The translations under genes were made by a program, and so were the position numbers. Under the pieces are notes generated by a model that saw only the letters and a list, made by a program, of their open reading frames with translations, searched no databases and was not told the DNA's origin. From NCBI RefSeq assembly GCF_024347295.1, contig NZ_AP025458.1, positions 1,240,001-1,304,000 on the forward strand: a DNA stretch of 64,000 nucleotides, given 5' to 3'. The DNA is from Vibrio artabrorum. Lineage in GTDB: Bacteria; Pseudomonadota; Gammaproteobacteria; Enterobacterales; Vibrionaceae. Below are positions 8,763 through 17,764 of the stretch, one piece after another (position 1 is the first letter of the stretch; each line of letters starts with the position of its first letter).

Positions 8763-10274
8763 ATGAACTTTAAATTGAGGATAGGGACATTACTGGTATC
8801 AACAGCACTGATCGTAGGGTGTTGGAGTGATGATGAGACGATATCAACGGAGTCATCAAGTACCGATGACACCACGGTTGACACCACCACTTTTGCGGGT
8901 ACGTTACTTGTGCCTGAATCTACAGAGATTAGAAGTGCAAGGGCCCTTAACAGAAAGCTAAACATATCAAGTTACAGTGCTGAATGCCCTAATGTACCGG
9001 CTGGTTACCGACCAATGTCGAGTGCGATCGTTGCTATTGAAGATTCTGTTAGTGGTCAGGTTGGTGATACAACGACAACAGATCGCTGTGGGTCTTTTGT
9101 CATCGAAGTTCCTGTTGATAGCGCTGACACCGAAGGGTATGTCATTGCAGCGACAGCCGATGGTTATAAGGCGCTGAAAGCGAATGCCGCAAACTTCCAG
9201 CAATCAGGGACGACTCCAAATACAAGTGTTGTAGCTTCGACTATTCCTTCCAATGCAACTTATGTCATCAGTGCGATGCAAAAGGCTGGAGGCAGTGAGT
9301 TTATTTTCTCCATTACAGACTCTGTAACCAATAATGCGGTCATTCAGTTGTCTAAAGATTCTTTCTTGTTAGAAATTAATGGTTTACCGGCTAATTTTTT
9401 ATCGTTAAACACTTCTGAACAACTTGCTGTGTCCACTTCAAATGTTCTCGCATTGGATGCGAGTGGTTCTATGTTTGCCAATGAATTTGATGAAAGCGTT
9501 GATCCACCGGTCGCAATTATTGATGGGGATGGTAATCCTGTAACGTTACTTCAGTTAACAGCATCGGCAGCACATCAATTTATCACTGAAAAAGCAGACG
9601 CAGACGAGGTTGCCGTTGTACCTTTTGATCACAACGTAGAGTTGATTGATAACACACTTTTGGCAAACTACTCAATGACTGACAGTGACAGTACCAATGT
9701 TACCTATAATTACTCCGATTCTGGCTTCGTTACGAGTAAAGCGAACTTACATTTTTCTGTAGATATGTATAACGCGTTCTCGCCGCTATGGAATGATTTT
9801 AGTCGGTACGATGAAAAACACGCCGATCGTACTGATCCTGTATCTTCTCTAAATGAGAACTATAGGTGGAGTGGTGGTACGCAATTAGAGGGCGCTATTA
9901 ATGATTCTGTTGCATTAGCTTCAGCCAGAAGCAATACGCTCAAACGCATATTCGTAATGACTGATGGAAACAGTTCATTTACGGACCGTGATGGCGTTGT
10001 TGCTGCGGCATTACAAAACTCGATTCCTGTGAATGCTATTTCGGTTGGTAGTGGTGCGAATATTGCCGATTTGTCAGTTATTGCTGAAGAAACCGGCGGT
10101 GCGTTCTTTGAGTTGACTGATGCGATAAATATTGCTGGGATTTATTCATCTCTGCAAACTTCAGTGAAGTTTTCTTATGTCGCTTACTTGGGTATTCCAC
10201 TTCAAGCGGGTGATGTTATTAAATTGACGTTAGACCTTAATGGCGAAACAGTGATTAGAACAATAGCTCTATAG
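8763..10274 (+). CDS. VWA-domain lipoprotein
   Basis: The 503-residue protein has a lipoprotein signal ending in the lipobox LIVGC (lipidated Cys near residue 20). A low-complexity Ser/Thr/Asp linker follows. Residues ~45-150 form a small beta-sandwich-like region that resembles carboxypeptidase regulatory-like folds, and ~225-495 is a von Willebrand factor A domain. The metal-ion-dependent adhesion site looks complete: DASGS (Asp232), a Thr in SGGTQLEGAI, and TDG (Asp401). There is no Asp in the +2 lipoprotein-sorting position (Trp instead), so outer-membrane placement is expected. AAGGAG lies ~8 nt before the ATG. Function is unknown; VWA lipoproteins often mediate adhesion or assembly. Confidence 0.85.
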   Translation: MNFKLRIGTLLVSTALIVGCWSDDETISTESSSTDDTTVDTTTFAGTLLVPESTEIRSARALNRKLNISSYSAECPNVPAGYRPMSSAIVAIEDSVSGQVGDTTTTDRCGSFVIEVPVDSADTEGYVIAATADGYKALKANAANFQQSGTTPNTSVVASTIPSNATYVISAMQKAGGSEFIFSITDSVTNNAVIQLSKDSFLLEINGLPANFLSLNTSEQLAVSTSNVLALDASGSMFANEFDESVDPPVAIIDGDGNPVTLLQLTASAAHQFITEKADADEVAVVPFDHNVELIDNTLLANYSMTDSDSTNVTYNYSDSGFVTSKANLHFSVDMYNAFSPLWNDFSRYDEKHADRTDPVSSLNENYRWSGGTQLEGAINDSVALASARSNTLKRIFVMTDGNSSFTDRDGVVAAALQNSIPVNAISVGSGANIADLSVIAEETGGAFFELTDAINIAGIYSSLQTSVKFSYVAYLGIPLQAGDVIKLTLDLNGETVIRTIAL

Positions 10275-10284
10275 ATTATTAAAT

Positions 10285-10311
10285 AAAAGTGGCGCTAGAA
10301 GCGCCACTTTT
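10285..10311 (+). terminator. Terminator of the VWA gene
   Basis: AAAAGTGGCGC / GCGCCACTTTT with 5-nt loop TAGAA. Its right arm starts a 29-bp sequence that recurs at the 3' end of the HD-GYP gene (see the repeats). Confidence 0.82.
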
Positions 10312-10329
10312 GGTCTATTGCCCACCTTG
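10301..10329. repeat. 29-bp repeat, copy 1 (partner at 11058-11086)
   Basis: Matches 11058-11086 at 26 of 29 positions. The partner covers the stop codon and last codons of the HD-GYP gene; this copy overlaps the VWA terminator. Confidence 0.75.
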
Positions 10330-10365
10330 CCTTGCCTACGTCGTGCATAAAACGGGTTTGTTTTA
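10312..10365 (-). pseudogene. Possible relic of an HD-GYP gene 3' part
   Basis: On the minus strand this stretch reads a MHDVGK-encoding segment. Its nucleotides closely follow the HDVGK-VG codons of the intact HD-GYP gene (around 11500-11525), but it joins almost at once to the sequence found at that gene's stop codon. This is what an internal deletion of a second HD-GYP copy would leave. The fragment is very short and chance similarity is not excluded. Confidence 0.3.
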
Positions 10366-10502
10366 GAGGTCTGTTCGCTAGGTTGGGGCAGGGGGTATTG
10401 CAGTATTTTATGAAGATACTTGAATAGCCACGGTCGAGGCTATTCAGTCTATGTTCTGGGGCAGAATCGCGAGTGATTCAGTTCACTGTCTGCTTTACCC
10501 CG

Positions 10503-10802
10503 TTACTTTTTTAGATTGATTTCAGCTTCAATCGAGCCTGTTTCAATTTCAGGGTGTGAGGCTAGTTTGTCAACGGCCCACTGGTTAATGTGTTTCAGAA
10601 TAGCAGACACCGCGTGTTTTTCTGTTGGTGCCTGATCTTGATCGACATCGAGTTTTTGCTTTGGATGTGAGCCTGTCGCATCTTCAGCAATGTGGAGCCA
10701 ATCTGGGTGCCAGTAATATGGCTGGCCACTCGGTGTTGTCCAACTGTGAACACCGTTTGACTCTCCTTTGTAACTTAACTGGTCTGCTTCTACTTTTTTC
10801 AT
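10503..10802 (-). CDS. Unknown 99-residue protein sharing its first 13 codons with the HD-GYP gene
   Basis: The product is a small soluble protein, rich in acidic residues, His and Trp (HSWTTPSGQPYYWHPDWLHIAED), with no signal peptide, cysteine or membrane segment. I do not recognise the family. GAGA lies 5-6 nt upstream of the ATG. Its first 13 residues, MKKVEADQLSYKG, and about 260 bp of upstream DNA are repeated at 12534-12829 in front of the HD-GYP gene. Because residues after position 13 continue smoothly in composition, this is probably the original owner of the leader, with the other copy derived; the reverse is possible. It lies downstream of the HD-GYP gene on the same strand, with its own leader copy as promoter. 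Confidence 0.6.
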   Translation of the reverse strand: MKKVEADQLSYKGESNGVHSWTTPSGQPYYWHPDWLHIAEDATGSHPKQKLDVDQDQAPTEKHAVSAILKHINQWAVDKLASHPEIETGSIEAEINLKK

Positions 10803-11060
10803 TGTTGTCTCACATGTTTTGGGATTACGTCAAATTATTGAAGCGTGGAGCAAACTTGACTCTCGCTTTAAGTACAAACTTAGCAAAGCTTACAAAGTTA
10901 TCCGTGAAGTATTTCACATATTTATTGAAATTCTAGGTAATTATATGGATAGCAATAATTGTTGTTGATGTAAGTTATAACATTGACAGACGCAGAATGT
11001 GTCGAGAGGGTACACACTGACACCGTGTTTAATCTTGTAACTGTGCGCCTAACGCGAGCG
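10765..11060 (-). repeat. Leader direct repeat, copy A (promoter/leader and first 13 codons of the 99-aa gene)
   Basis: About 296 bp aligns with 12534-12829 in the same orientation, with one 1-bp gap and scattered substitutions. The outer 88 bp (10966-11053) is identical to its partner. It spans an upstream region, a 5' leader and codons 1-13 of the 99-aa gene. Together with copy B it brackets the HD-GYP gene. Confidence 0.9.
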
Positions 11061-11086
11061 CCACTTTTAGTCTATTACCCATCTTG
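11058..11086. repeat. 29-bp repeat, copy 2 (3' end of the HD-GYP gene)
   Basis: Partner of 10301-10329 (26/29 identical). It includes the HD-GYP stop codon and the last codons (YQDG). Confidence 0.75.
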
Positions 11087-12526
11087 ATAAGTTGCCGCAA
11101 TCGAAACAAATTTTTCTTCAACAGTTAAGAACGCGTCGACGACGGTTGGGTCAAAATGGTGTCCTTTTCCTTCTAAGATGATGGCTCGCGCTTTCTCATG
11201 GCTAAAGGCTTCTTTATAGACTCGTTTAGAGATCAAGGCGTCGTATACGTCGGCAAGTGCCATCAAGCGGCCGGACAGAGGAATATCTTCACCAGACAAC
11301 TGATTAGGATAACCGCTACCATTCCATTTCTCATGGTGAGTCAGAGATATCTCTTTTGCGACGCTTAAGAAAGAGCTACTCCCTAACTGCTTTTCAGCAA
11401 TAGACAACGCTTCAGCACCAATCGCAGGGTGACTTTTCATTATTTCAAACTCTTCGTCCGTCAATTTGCCCGGCTTCAATAAAATGTGATCAGGAATTCC
11501 CACTTTGCCTACATCGTGCAAAGGCGCAGATTTGTAGAGCAGCTCGATGTAGTTTGGTGTTAATAAGCTTGAGTGTGTTTTTGACTTGCTGAGCTCTTCT
11601 GCGAGTACCTTTACGTATTCTTGAGTTCTTAAAATATGTGCGCCTGTTTCATTGTCTCGAGACTCAGCAAGGGCACATAAGCTTACAATTGCAACGTCAC
11701 GTGTGGTTTTGACTTCGTTTTGCGTAATTTCAAGGTAATCAAGCATGGTGTTGGTCATAGATGCCATTGAACCAAGCTCGTTGTAGAAGAAAATAGGTAA
11801 GCGAACCCCTTGCTCGCCATTGGTGACTTTACTTAATGCGTGCTCTTGACTTAGGAGAATACGCTTAATCAGCTGGCTCCAAAGCGTCATGATGGTTATT
11901 GCATATCCACCCAGCACTATTGCCAAATAAATAAGCTCTTTGATCACGCTCATCTTGCCTGTGCCATCTAAGAAGCGATCAGGGTTGTGCTCTAGCCAAA
12001 AGGTGTCTTTTACGGCAATCATCGTCAACATTGTCGTCAGTGTTACCAAAAGTATGACGACTAAACTAATCATTTGCTTAACCAACGAACTTCTTTCACC
12101 AGACAGTTGGAAGTCAAATTGTCCCGTCATTTCCATTCTATCCATTTGTCTGAGTTTGGCGTTCAATTGGAGAATGGCTCCGGTAAAGAAGCCGAATAGG
12201 CTCATACCAAACAGCACCTTCATATTACTAACGATGGTGAATTCGTAGATTAAGTTATAGTAGAGAGCGAAAGGGACACTTGCAGCAAAAAATAGCAAGG
12301 TATCGAGTTGCGCGAATCGACCTTGCTCGACTAAGGCATGTTGCGCCAATAGATAACGACGTGTGAGCCATAATAAGACAAATACAATACTGACTTGTGT
12401 GAAAGTCTCTAACGCTGTTAAGCTCTCGAGCATAGGGCATACCCGACTCCCGTATGTGGCAAACAGCACGCCCGCGATGACGTATAATTTAGTCGTTAGC
12501 GATTGATTGTAATTTGAAGTATCCAT
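11075..12526 (-). CDS. Membrane HD-GYP domain protein (predicted c-di-GMP phosphodiesterase)
   Basis: About 483 residues. The N-terminal part has several hydrophobic segments (LYVIAGVLFATYG, FTQVSIVFVLLWL, then two to four more up to ~230), followed by a HAMP/coiled-coil-like linker. The C-terminal HD-GYP domain keeps the hallmark residues: APLHDVGKVGIP (HD pair), SHP, THHEKWNGSGYP (GYP motif) and LADVYDAL. Such domains hydrolyse c-di-GMP, controlling motility versus attachment; activity here is inferred. The ATG at 12526 has AAGG 7 nt upstream. An in-frame ATG at 12571 would add 15 residues, 13 of them (MKKVEADQLSYKG) copied from the start of the 99-aa gene. The gene therefore sits behind a borrowed leader. 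Confidence 0.9.
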   Translation of the reverse strand: MDTSNYNQSLTTKLYVIAGVLFATYGSRVCPMLESLTALETFTQVSIVFVLLWLTRRYLLAQHALVEQGRFAQLDTLLFFAASVPFALYYNLIYEFTIVSNMKVLFGMSLFGFFTGAILQLNAKLRQMDRMEMTGQFDFQLSGERSSLVKQMISLVVILLVTLTTMLTMIAVKDTFWLEHNPDRFLDGTGKMSVIKELIYLAIVLGGYAITIMTLWSQLIKRILLSQEHALSKVTNGEQGVRLPIFFYNELGSMASMTNTMLDYLEITQNEVKTTRDVAIVSLCALAESRDNETGAHILRTQEYVKVLAEELSKSKTHSSLLTPNYIELLYKSAPLHDVGKVGIPDHILLKPGKLTDEEFEIMKSHPAIGAEALSIAEKQLGSSSFLSVAKEISLTHHEKWNGSGYPNQLSGEDIPLSGRLMALADVYDALISKRVYKEAFSHEKARAIILEGKGHHFDPTVVDAFLTVEEKFVSIAATYQDG

Positions 12527-12533
12527 CGATAAG

Positions 12534-12829
12534 CCTTTATAACTTAACTGGTCTGCTTCTACTTTTTTCATTGTTGTCTCGCATGCTTATTGGATTAAGT
12601 CAAATTATTGAAGCGTGAAGTAAACTTGGCTATCTCCATAAGTATAAACTTAGCAAAGCTTACAAACTTATGTGTGAAATATTTCATGTATTTATTGAAA
12701 TTCTAGGTAATCATACGGATAGAAACAATGGTTGCTGATGTAAGTTATAACATTGACAGACGCAGAATGTGTCGAGAGGGTACACACTGACACCGTGTTT
12801 AATCTTGTAACTGTGCGCCTAACACGAGC
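12534..12829 (-). repeat. Leader direct repeat, copy B (upstream of the HD-GYP gene)
   Basis: Same-orientation duplicate of 10765-11060. The match runs from the SYKG codons through the start codon and ~260 bp upstream, then stops abruptly within AACACGAGC. It presumably supplies the HD-GYP promoter. Confidence 0.9.
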
Positions 12830-12976
12830 TCTAATTTATTGAGAGATCGCGATGTCTAAAATGAAGGTGGCAATCTTTGCGCGCACTATAAAGAGGTGAG
12901 CAACCCACATCACGACTCACCTCTGAAGGACTCGTTTTTACTGGTGGCATATCGTTGCTTCGTTGTCCCTAAACAA
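12830..12976. other. Short intergenic stretch before the asnS terminator
   Basis: With copy B this completes a gene-free stretch of about 470 bp. No ORF, repeat or operator is recognised outside copy B and the terminator at 12977. Confidence 0.3.
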
Positions 12977-13004
12977 AAAAACCTCCGCAATAGCGGAGGT
13001 TTTT
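12977..13004. terminator. Terminator downstream of asnS
   Basis: AAAAACCTCCGC / GCGGAGGTTTTT, 4-nt loop. On the minus strand it follows asnS. Confidence 0.88.
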
Positions 13005-13042
13005 ATTTGTTCTGAACTTTTAATATCGAATGGGTATTCGAA

Positions 13043-14443
13043 TTAGAAGTTTGCAGAGCGTGGCGTACGTGGGAATGGAATCACGTCACGAACGTTGCCC
13101 ATACCTGTTACATAAGAGACGAGACGCTCGAAACCAAGACCGAAACCAGCGTGTGGCACTGTACCGTATTTACGTAGGTCGCGGTACCAGCTCATGTGCT
13201 CAGGGTCGATACCCATAGCAATCATACGCTCGTCTAGAATGTCTAGACGCTCTTCACGTTGTGCACCACCGATGATTTCACCAATGCCTGGTGCAAGTAC
13301 ATCCATTGCTGCAACGGTTTTGCCGTCGTCGTTTAAGCGCATGTAGAAAGCTTTGATGTCTTTCGGGTAGTTCTTAACGATAACCGGTGCTTTAAAGTGC
13401 TCTTCCGCTAGGTAACGCTCATGCTCAGAAGACATGTCGATGCCCCACTCAACGTCGAATTCAAATTTCTTACCAGAGTCTAGTAGGATTTGGATTGCGT
13501 CAGTGTAGTCAACTTGTGCGAAATCAGCGTTAACGAATTGCTCTAGACGAGTAATTGCTTGTTTGTCGATACGAGAAGCGAAGAACTCAAGGTCGTCGCG
13601 GCGCTCTTCAAGAACCGCAGCGAAAACGTACTTAAGCATGTCTTCAGCCAGTTTTGCTACGTCGTTAAGATCAGCAAACGCAACTTCAGGCTCAACCATC
13701 CAAAACTCCGCGAGGTGGCGGCTTGTGTTTGAGTTTTCAGCACGGAACGTAGGACCGAACGTGTAAACTTTGCTTAGTGCACAAGCGTAAGCTTCCGCAT
13801 TAAGTTGCCCAGATACGGTTAGGAATGTCTCTTTACCGAAGAAATCTTCGTTGAAGTCTACGTCGCCTTTTTCAGTGCGTGGTAGGTTTTCCATGTCTAG
13901 TGTTGAAACACGGAACATTTCACCAGCGCCTTCTGCATCCGATGCAGTAATAAGTGGAGCCGAAGTCCAGAAGAAGCCTTGCTCGTGGTAGAAACGGTGA
14001 ATCGCTTGAGATAGACAGTTACGTACACGTGCTACTGCGCCAATCACGTTTGTACGTGGGCGTAGGTGAGCCACTTCACGAAGGTATTCGATAGAATGAC
14101 GTGTCTTAGCCATTGGGTAAGTGTCAGCGTCTTCAACCCAACCGACAACTTTAACGTCAGTTACTGCGAGTTCGAAGTCTTGACCTTTCGCAGGAGACTC
14201 AACAATCTTGCCTGTTACTTCAACGGAGCAGCCAGTCGTTAGCTTTAATACTTCATTTTCGTAATTATTAAGATTATTAGGAACCACGGCCTGAATCGGG
14301 TCGAAACAAGAGCCGTCATAAATGGCAAGGAAAGAGATTCCAGCTTTGGAATCACGACGTGAACGGATCCAGCCGCGAACAGTGACTTCACTGTCTACCG
14401 CTAGCTTGCCGCCAAGTACGTCTGTTACAGGCGCGTAAGTCAT
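13043..14443 (-). CDS. asnS: Asparaginyl-tRNA synthetase
   Basis: The 466-residue class IIb aminoacyl-tRNA synthetase charges tRNA-Asn. The N-terminal OB-fold anticodon-binding domain has [24 protein letters not shown] in family form. The catalytic core has motif 2 ([21 protein letters not shown]) and motif 3 ([15 protein letters not shown]). The length equals the E. coli enzyme when the ATG at 14443 is used (start [12 protein letters not shown]). The upstream ATG at 14461 lacks a ribosome binding site and overlaps the GGAG used by the second. It is followed by a terminator and transcribed alone. Confidence 0.96.
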   Translation of the reverse strand: MTYAPVTDVLGGKLAVDSEVTVRGWIRSRRDSKAGISFLAIYDGSCFDPIQAVVPNNLNNYENEVLKLTTGCSVEVTGKIVESPAKGQDFELAVTDVKVVGWVEDADTYPMAKTRHSIEYLREVAHLRPRTNVIGAVARVRNCLSQAIHRFYHEQGFFWTSAPLITASDAEGAGEMFRVSTLDMENLPRTEKGDVDFNEDFFGKETFLTVSGQLNAEAYACALSKVYTFGPTFRAENSNTSRHLAEFWMVEPEVAFADLNDVAKLAEDMLKYVFAAVLEERRDDLEFFASRIDKQAITRLEQFVNADFAQVDYTDAIQILLDSGKKFEFDVEWGIDMSSEHERYLAEEHFKAPVIVKNYPKDIKAFYMRLNDDGKTVAAMDVLAPGIGEIIGGAQREERLDILDERMIAMGIDPEHMSWYRDLRKYGTVPHAGFGLGFERLVSYVTGMGNVRDVIPFPRTPRSANF

Positions 14444-15006
14444 GTTGATTACATTCTCCATTGAGGGACAAATTCAACTCAATGTCTCTAGCACAATTGC
14501 AAATAAACAGATATTTGCACAATAATTAGTCGAAACATTGAGTTGTATAAACTTTTTAAATCGATGGAACATATTACCTGTCATATCGACAGCTTCAACC
14601 TTTATTCTTGCTTGGTGACAGAAATATTGTGTCTACTGACGAGAAATACGTTTTAGGGGGTGTTTTTTGTTCGATCTTAACATCACGTCCGCCTTTATGT
14701 TTTCTTTAGGGTAATGATTGAATGGGAGGTGTATTTGTGGAATCTTTGTTTTTGATAATGATAGTGTCATTGTATTGAGACTCACTCTATATTGGCGCGG
14801 CTTAAGTCACATTGGGCTTGATCACCTTTTTAACTACCCATTAAAGCAACAATAGGAGTTTAATATCTACGTGTTAATTACGCCGCCTTAACCCCTGCAT
14901 CCTCTCTACACCCGCATTTTTCGAGCTCTCGCTCATTAAAGAAAAACAGTCGATCAAATTATGTCTGAACAAGGCAGGACTGGCTGTACAAGTAAAAGAG
15001 AATTAC
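14444..15006. other. Intergenic region between asnS and the SulP gene
   Basis: 563 bp between divergent genes. It is AT-rich near 14470-14600 and should hold both promoters. A GATAATGATAGTGTCATTG segment at 14753 only weakly resembles a Fur box. No gene-sized ORF, RNA gene or strong hairpin is seen. Confidence 0.35.
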
Positions 15007-16497
15007 ATGCTAAATTATTTAAAAAAACACTGGTTATCAAACGTTAAAGGAGATTTATTATCTGGGATTGTGGTAGCACTCGCGTTAATTCCTGAAGCTA
15101 TCGCATTTTCAATTATTGCAGGCGTCGACCCTAAGGTAGGACTCTATGCCTCTTTCTGTATTTGTGTCGTGACCGCTTTGGTTGGCAGTCGCCCAGGAAT
15201 GATTTCCGGTGCAACTGGCGCTATGGCGTTGTTAATGGTGACCTTAGTGAGAGAACACGGGTTAGAATATCTACTCGCTGCGTCATTTCTTGCTGGTGTC
15301 ATTCAAATCGCGGCTGGGTATCTTAAACTTGGCAACCTGATGAACTTTGTTTCCAAATCGGTGATTACTGGATTTGTTAACGCACTCGCCATCTTAATTT
15401 TCATGGCCCAACTTCCTGAATTGATCAACGTTCCTTCGAGCGTTTACGTGTTAGTTGCTTTGGGTTTAGCGATCATCTATCTGCTTCCCTATTTTCCGAA
15501 GTTTGGTCGTGCAATACCTTCTCCTTTAGTGGCGATTGTTGTCCTGACAATCATCAGCCTATTATTTGGTTTAGATGTCAGAACGATTGGTGATATGGGC
15601 AAACTTCCCGATTCACTGCCTGTGTTCTTGATTCCAAACATTCCATTGACCTTTGATACGCTCTCGACCATTCTTCCATATTCTATTGCTCTATCTCTTG
15701 TTGGTTTATTGGAATCATTGATGACAGCGACAATAGTGGATGACCTGACAGATACTGAAAGTAATAAAAACAATGAGTGTAAAGGGCAGGGCGTTGCAAA
15801 TATCGTGGCTTCCTTTTTTGGTGGCATGGCGGGTTGTGCGATGATTGGTCAGTCGATCATTAACATCAAATCAGGCGGCTTAACTCGATTATCCAGCATG
15901 ATTGCAGGGGTTGGTTTGTTATTAATGGTAGTGTTTGTCTCTGATTGGTTGAAGCTGATACCGATGGCGGCTCTCGTGTCTGTGATGATCATGGTTTCAA
16001 TCGGTACATTCTCATGGCGCTCCATTGTTGAACTCAAAGATCATACCCTCCCTACAAACGTAACCATGCTCGCGACCGTGGCAGTTGTTGTGTTTACCCA
16101 CAATCTCGCGATAGGTGTTGCAGTTGGTGTGGTGTTATCGGCTCTGTTCTATGCTCATGCTAGCAAATCGATGGTCTTCATCTCAGATGAGGTGGTAACC
16201 AACGAACGACACACCACTCACCGAGTGAAAGGTCACGTATTCTTTGCTTCTTCTGATGCTTTTGTCGACTTGTTCGATTATGACAATGCGACACCTCTGG
16301 TGACTATCGACATTTCTGATGCTTCGTTCCTAGATAATACCTCGGTAGAGGCACTTGATAAGGTCGTATTTAAGTTCCGTAAAAAAGGCGCTGAGGTTAA
16401 GGTTTCAGGAATGGATACTGTGAGTGAGAATCTCATATTGAAACATGCAATGTATCATAAGCACCAAGACTTAACCGCGGTTTCGATTACACACTAA
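15007..16497 (+). CDS. SulP-family anion transporter with STAS domain
   Basis: The 496-residue inner-membrane protein has about 10-12 hydrophobic segments. The family motif [20 protein letters not shown] (residues ~20-40) is followed by GLYASF and [13 protein letters not shown]-terminal cytoplasmic STAS domain (~400-496) carries [22 protein letters not shown]. SulP proteins move sulfate, bicarbonate or other anions, often with Na+ or H+; the substrate cannot be told here. GAGA lies 6 nt before the ATG. No carbonic anhydrase or sulfate-assimilation gene is adjacent to guide the choice. Confidence 0.9.
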   Translation: MLNYLKKHWLSNVKGDLLSGIVVALALIPEAIAFSIIAGVDPKVGLYASFCICVVTALVGSRPGMISGATGAMALLMVTLVREHGLEYLLAASFLAGVIQIAAGYLKLGNLMNFVSKSVITGFVNALAILIFMAQLPELINVPSSVYVLVALGLAIIYLLPYFPKFGRAIPSPLVAIVVLTIISLLFGLDVRTIGDMGKLPDSLPVFLIPNIPLTFDTLSTILPYSIALSLVGLLESLMTATIVDDLTDTESNKNNECKGQGVANIVASFFGGMAGCAMIGQSIINIKSGGLTRLSSMIAGVGLLLMVVFVSDWLKLIPMAALVSVMIMVSIGTFSWRSIVELKDHTLPTNVTMLATVAVVVFTHNLAIGVAVGVVLSALFYAHASKSMVFISDEVVTNERHTTHRVKGHVFFASSDAFVDLFDYDNATPLVTIDISDASFLDNTSVEALDKVVFKFRKKGAEVKVSGMDTVSENLILKHAMYHKHQDLTAVSITH

Positions 16498-16547
16498 GCT
16501 ATGGTTTATATAGGGATTACAATCCTAAATTAACAGGCTAAGAACTT

Positions 16548-16574
16548 AAAGCGCTCATGATAGAGCGCTTTTTT
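16548..16574 (+). terminator. Terminator of the SulP gene
   Basis: AAAGCGCTC / GAGCGCTTT with 6-nt loop, followed by a T-run. Confidence 0.85.
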
Positions 16575-16738
16575 GTGGGTGAGGTTTCTGTATTGAACTG
16601 CACCTAGTTTTGACAGAAGGGAATGGTTGATCTTACGCCGAATCGTTGTTGCTAAAAGGGCGCATGGTCGTGATAGAACTTGTAGTGTGCAGTGGTTTTA
16701 CGTAAAATTGCCTGTCATTTTTTAGCCTGAGAAACACA

Positions 16739-17101
16739 ATGAGATCTGAGTTATACAAAGAGTTTATGTTTGAAGCTGCCCACTATCTTCCACACGTTCC
16801 TGAGGGGCACAAGTGCGGTCGTTTGCATGGTCACTCTTTTCTTGTTCGTTTATACGTAGAAGGCGAAGTCGATCCACATACAGGCTGGATAGTCGACTTT
16901 TCTGAAATCAAAGCTGTATTCAAACCCATTTACGACCGTCTCGATCACTACTACTTGAACGACATTAAAGGCTTAGAGAATCCAACGAGTGAAGTCTTGG
17001 CTAAATGGATCTGGAACGAGCTAAAACCAGACTTGCCGCTTTTAAGCAAAGTTGAGATTAAAGAAACCTGTACCGCTGGTTGTATTTACCGCGGTGAATA
17101 A
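16739..17101 (+). CDS. queD: 6-carboxytetrahydropterin synthase-like protein (QueD/PTPS family)
   Basis: The 120-residue T-fold enzyme has the zinc-binding histidines in FEAAHYLP and CGRLHGHSF and the catalytic Cys in the CGRLHGH segment. It also has [17 protein letters not shown] and the terminal [11 protein letters not shown], all in family positions. The family converts 7,8-dihydroneopterin triphosphate to 6-carboxytetrahydropterin in queuosine synthesis. Members can instead make 6-pyruvoyl-tetrahydropterin, but bacterial copies of this length are usually QueD. GAGA lies ~6 nt upstream of the ATG. No other queuosine gene is adjacent. Confidence 0.9.
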   Translation: MRSELYKEFMFEAAHYLPHVPEGHKCGRLHGHSFLVRLYVEGEVDPHTGWIVDFSEIKAVFKPIYDRLDHYYLNDIKGLENPTSEVLAKWIWNELKPDLPLLSKVEIKETCTAGCIYRGE

Positions 17102-17184
17102 GGTTCTAATGTTGTCATTTTGAGACGACAGAATCTTGAATGCTAGAGTCTTCAAGATTATAGCTTTCAAGGTACAATGAAACG

Positions 17185-17214
17185 AAAGGGCGCTTAGTAA
17201 GAGCGCTTTTTTTG
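17185..17214 (+). terminator. Terminator of queD
   Basis: Stem AAAGGGCGCT / AGCGCTTTTT including G-T pairs, 7-nt loop, then T-run. Confidence 0.78.
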
Positions 17215-17470
17215 TACCTGTATATCTGCTCTCGGGGTTATGTAGACAAAACTTGTGCTAATAGGTGAGTGTTTTTATGGGACGAATATTTTATTCGTAA
17301 TAAATGTTGTTTCCTCCCGGTTGGTGGTCAATTTGTATCCAAAAGGCTATTTTGTTTAATTTAAAAGCAAAAATTGCGCTTATAGCGTTGTGTTTCTAGG
17401 CTCATTCGATAAGATGAAAAGACCTCTATGATAGAGGTAGGACAGCAACGGATACGCTGTTTCAAATGCT
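17215..17470. other. Upstream region of the aromatic amino acid transporter
   Basis: AT-rich, promoter-like region. A perfect hairpin ACCTCT-ATGAT-AGAGGT sits at 17422-17438, not followed by T's. No TyrR-type box (TGTAAA-N6-TTTACA) was found. Confidence 0.35.
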
Positions 17471-17497
17471 ATGGAATGTGACTTATTGGACACATAC

Positions 17498-17695
17498 ATG
17501 AAATTCAAGATTACATCACCGATTATCGAACCTACGGAAGGTTCGCCACATCAGTTTACGCTCACTTACGCTTCTCGTTTTACCTCTTTTAAGACAAGCT
17601 CTCCTTTGAACGCCCTGTTCGACTTCGCCTCTGCACGCTTCTTTACCGTTTATCGCTCCTATTGTTATTCGTTTTATAACTTTATTGCTATCTGA
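17498..17695 (+). CDS. Putative Phe/Tyr-rich leader peptide upstream of the transporter
   Basis: A 65-codon ORF ends 69 nt before the transporter start. GGA lies 7 nt before its ATG; a longer version could begin at 17471. The last 18 residues, FFTVYRSYCYSFYNFIAI, hold eight Phe/Tyr residues, unusually dense. The coding stretch contains a hairpin CGAACC / GGTTCG (17527-17545). This arrangement recalls attenuation leaders of amino acid genes, where ribosome stalling at scarce codons controls the downstream gene. I see no U-run terminator between the ORF and the transporter, so control would have to be translational or different. It could also be a chance ORF. Confidence 0.35.
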   Translation: MKFKITSPIIEPTEGSPHQFTLTYASRFTSFKTSSPLNALFDFASARFFTVYRSYCYSFYNFIAI

Positions 17696-17764
17696 CTTCC
17701 TTTACCATCCTCGCGATGGACGAAGATTCACACCTATAAAAACGAAACAAATAAGTTAAAGACA

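Noticed and set aside
11047..11053. GCCTAAC as an integron attC half-site
   Set aside because: No partner core site or integrase was found near; kept only as a remark under the 88-bp block.
14753..14775. Fur-box-like segment GATAATGATAGTGTCATTG upstream of the SulP gene
   Set aside because: Only one half matches the Fur consensus and neither neighbouring gene is an iron gene.
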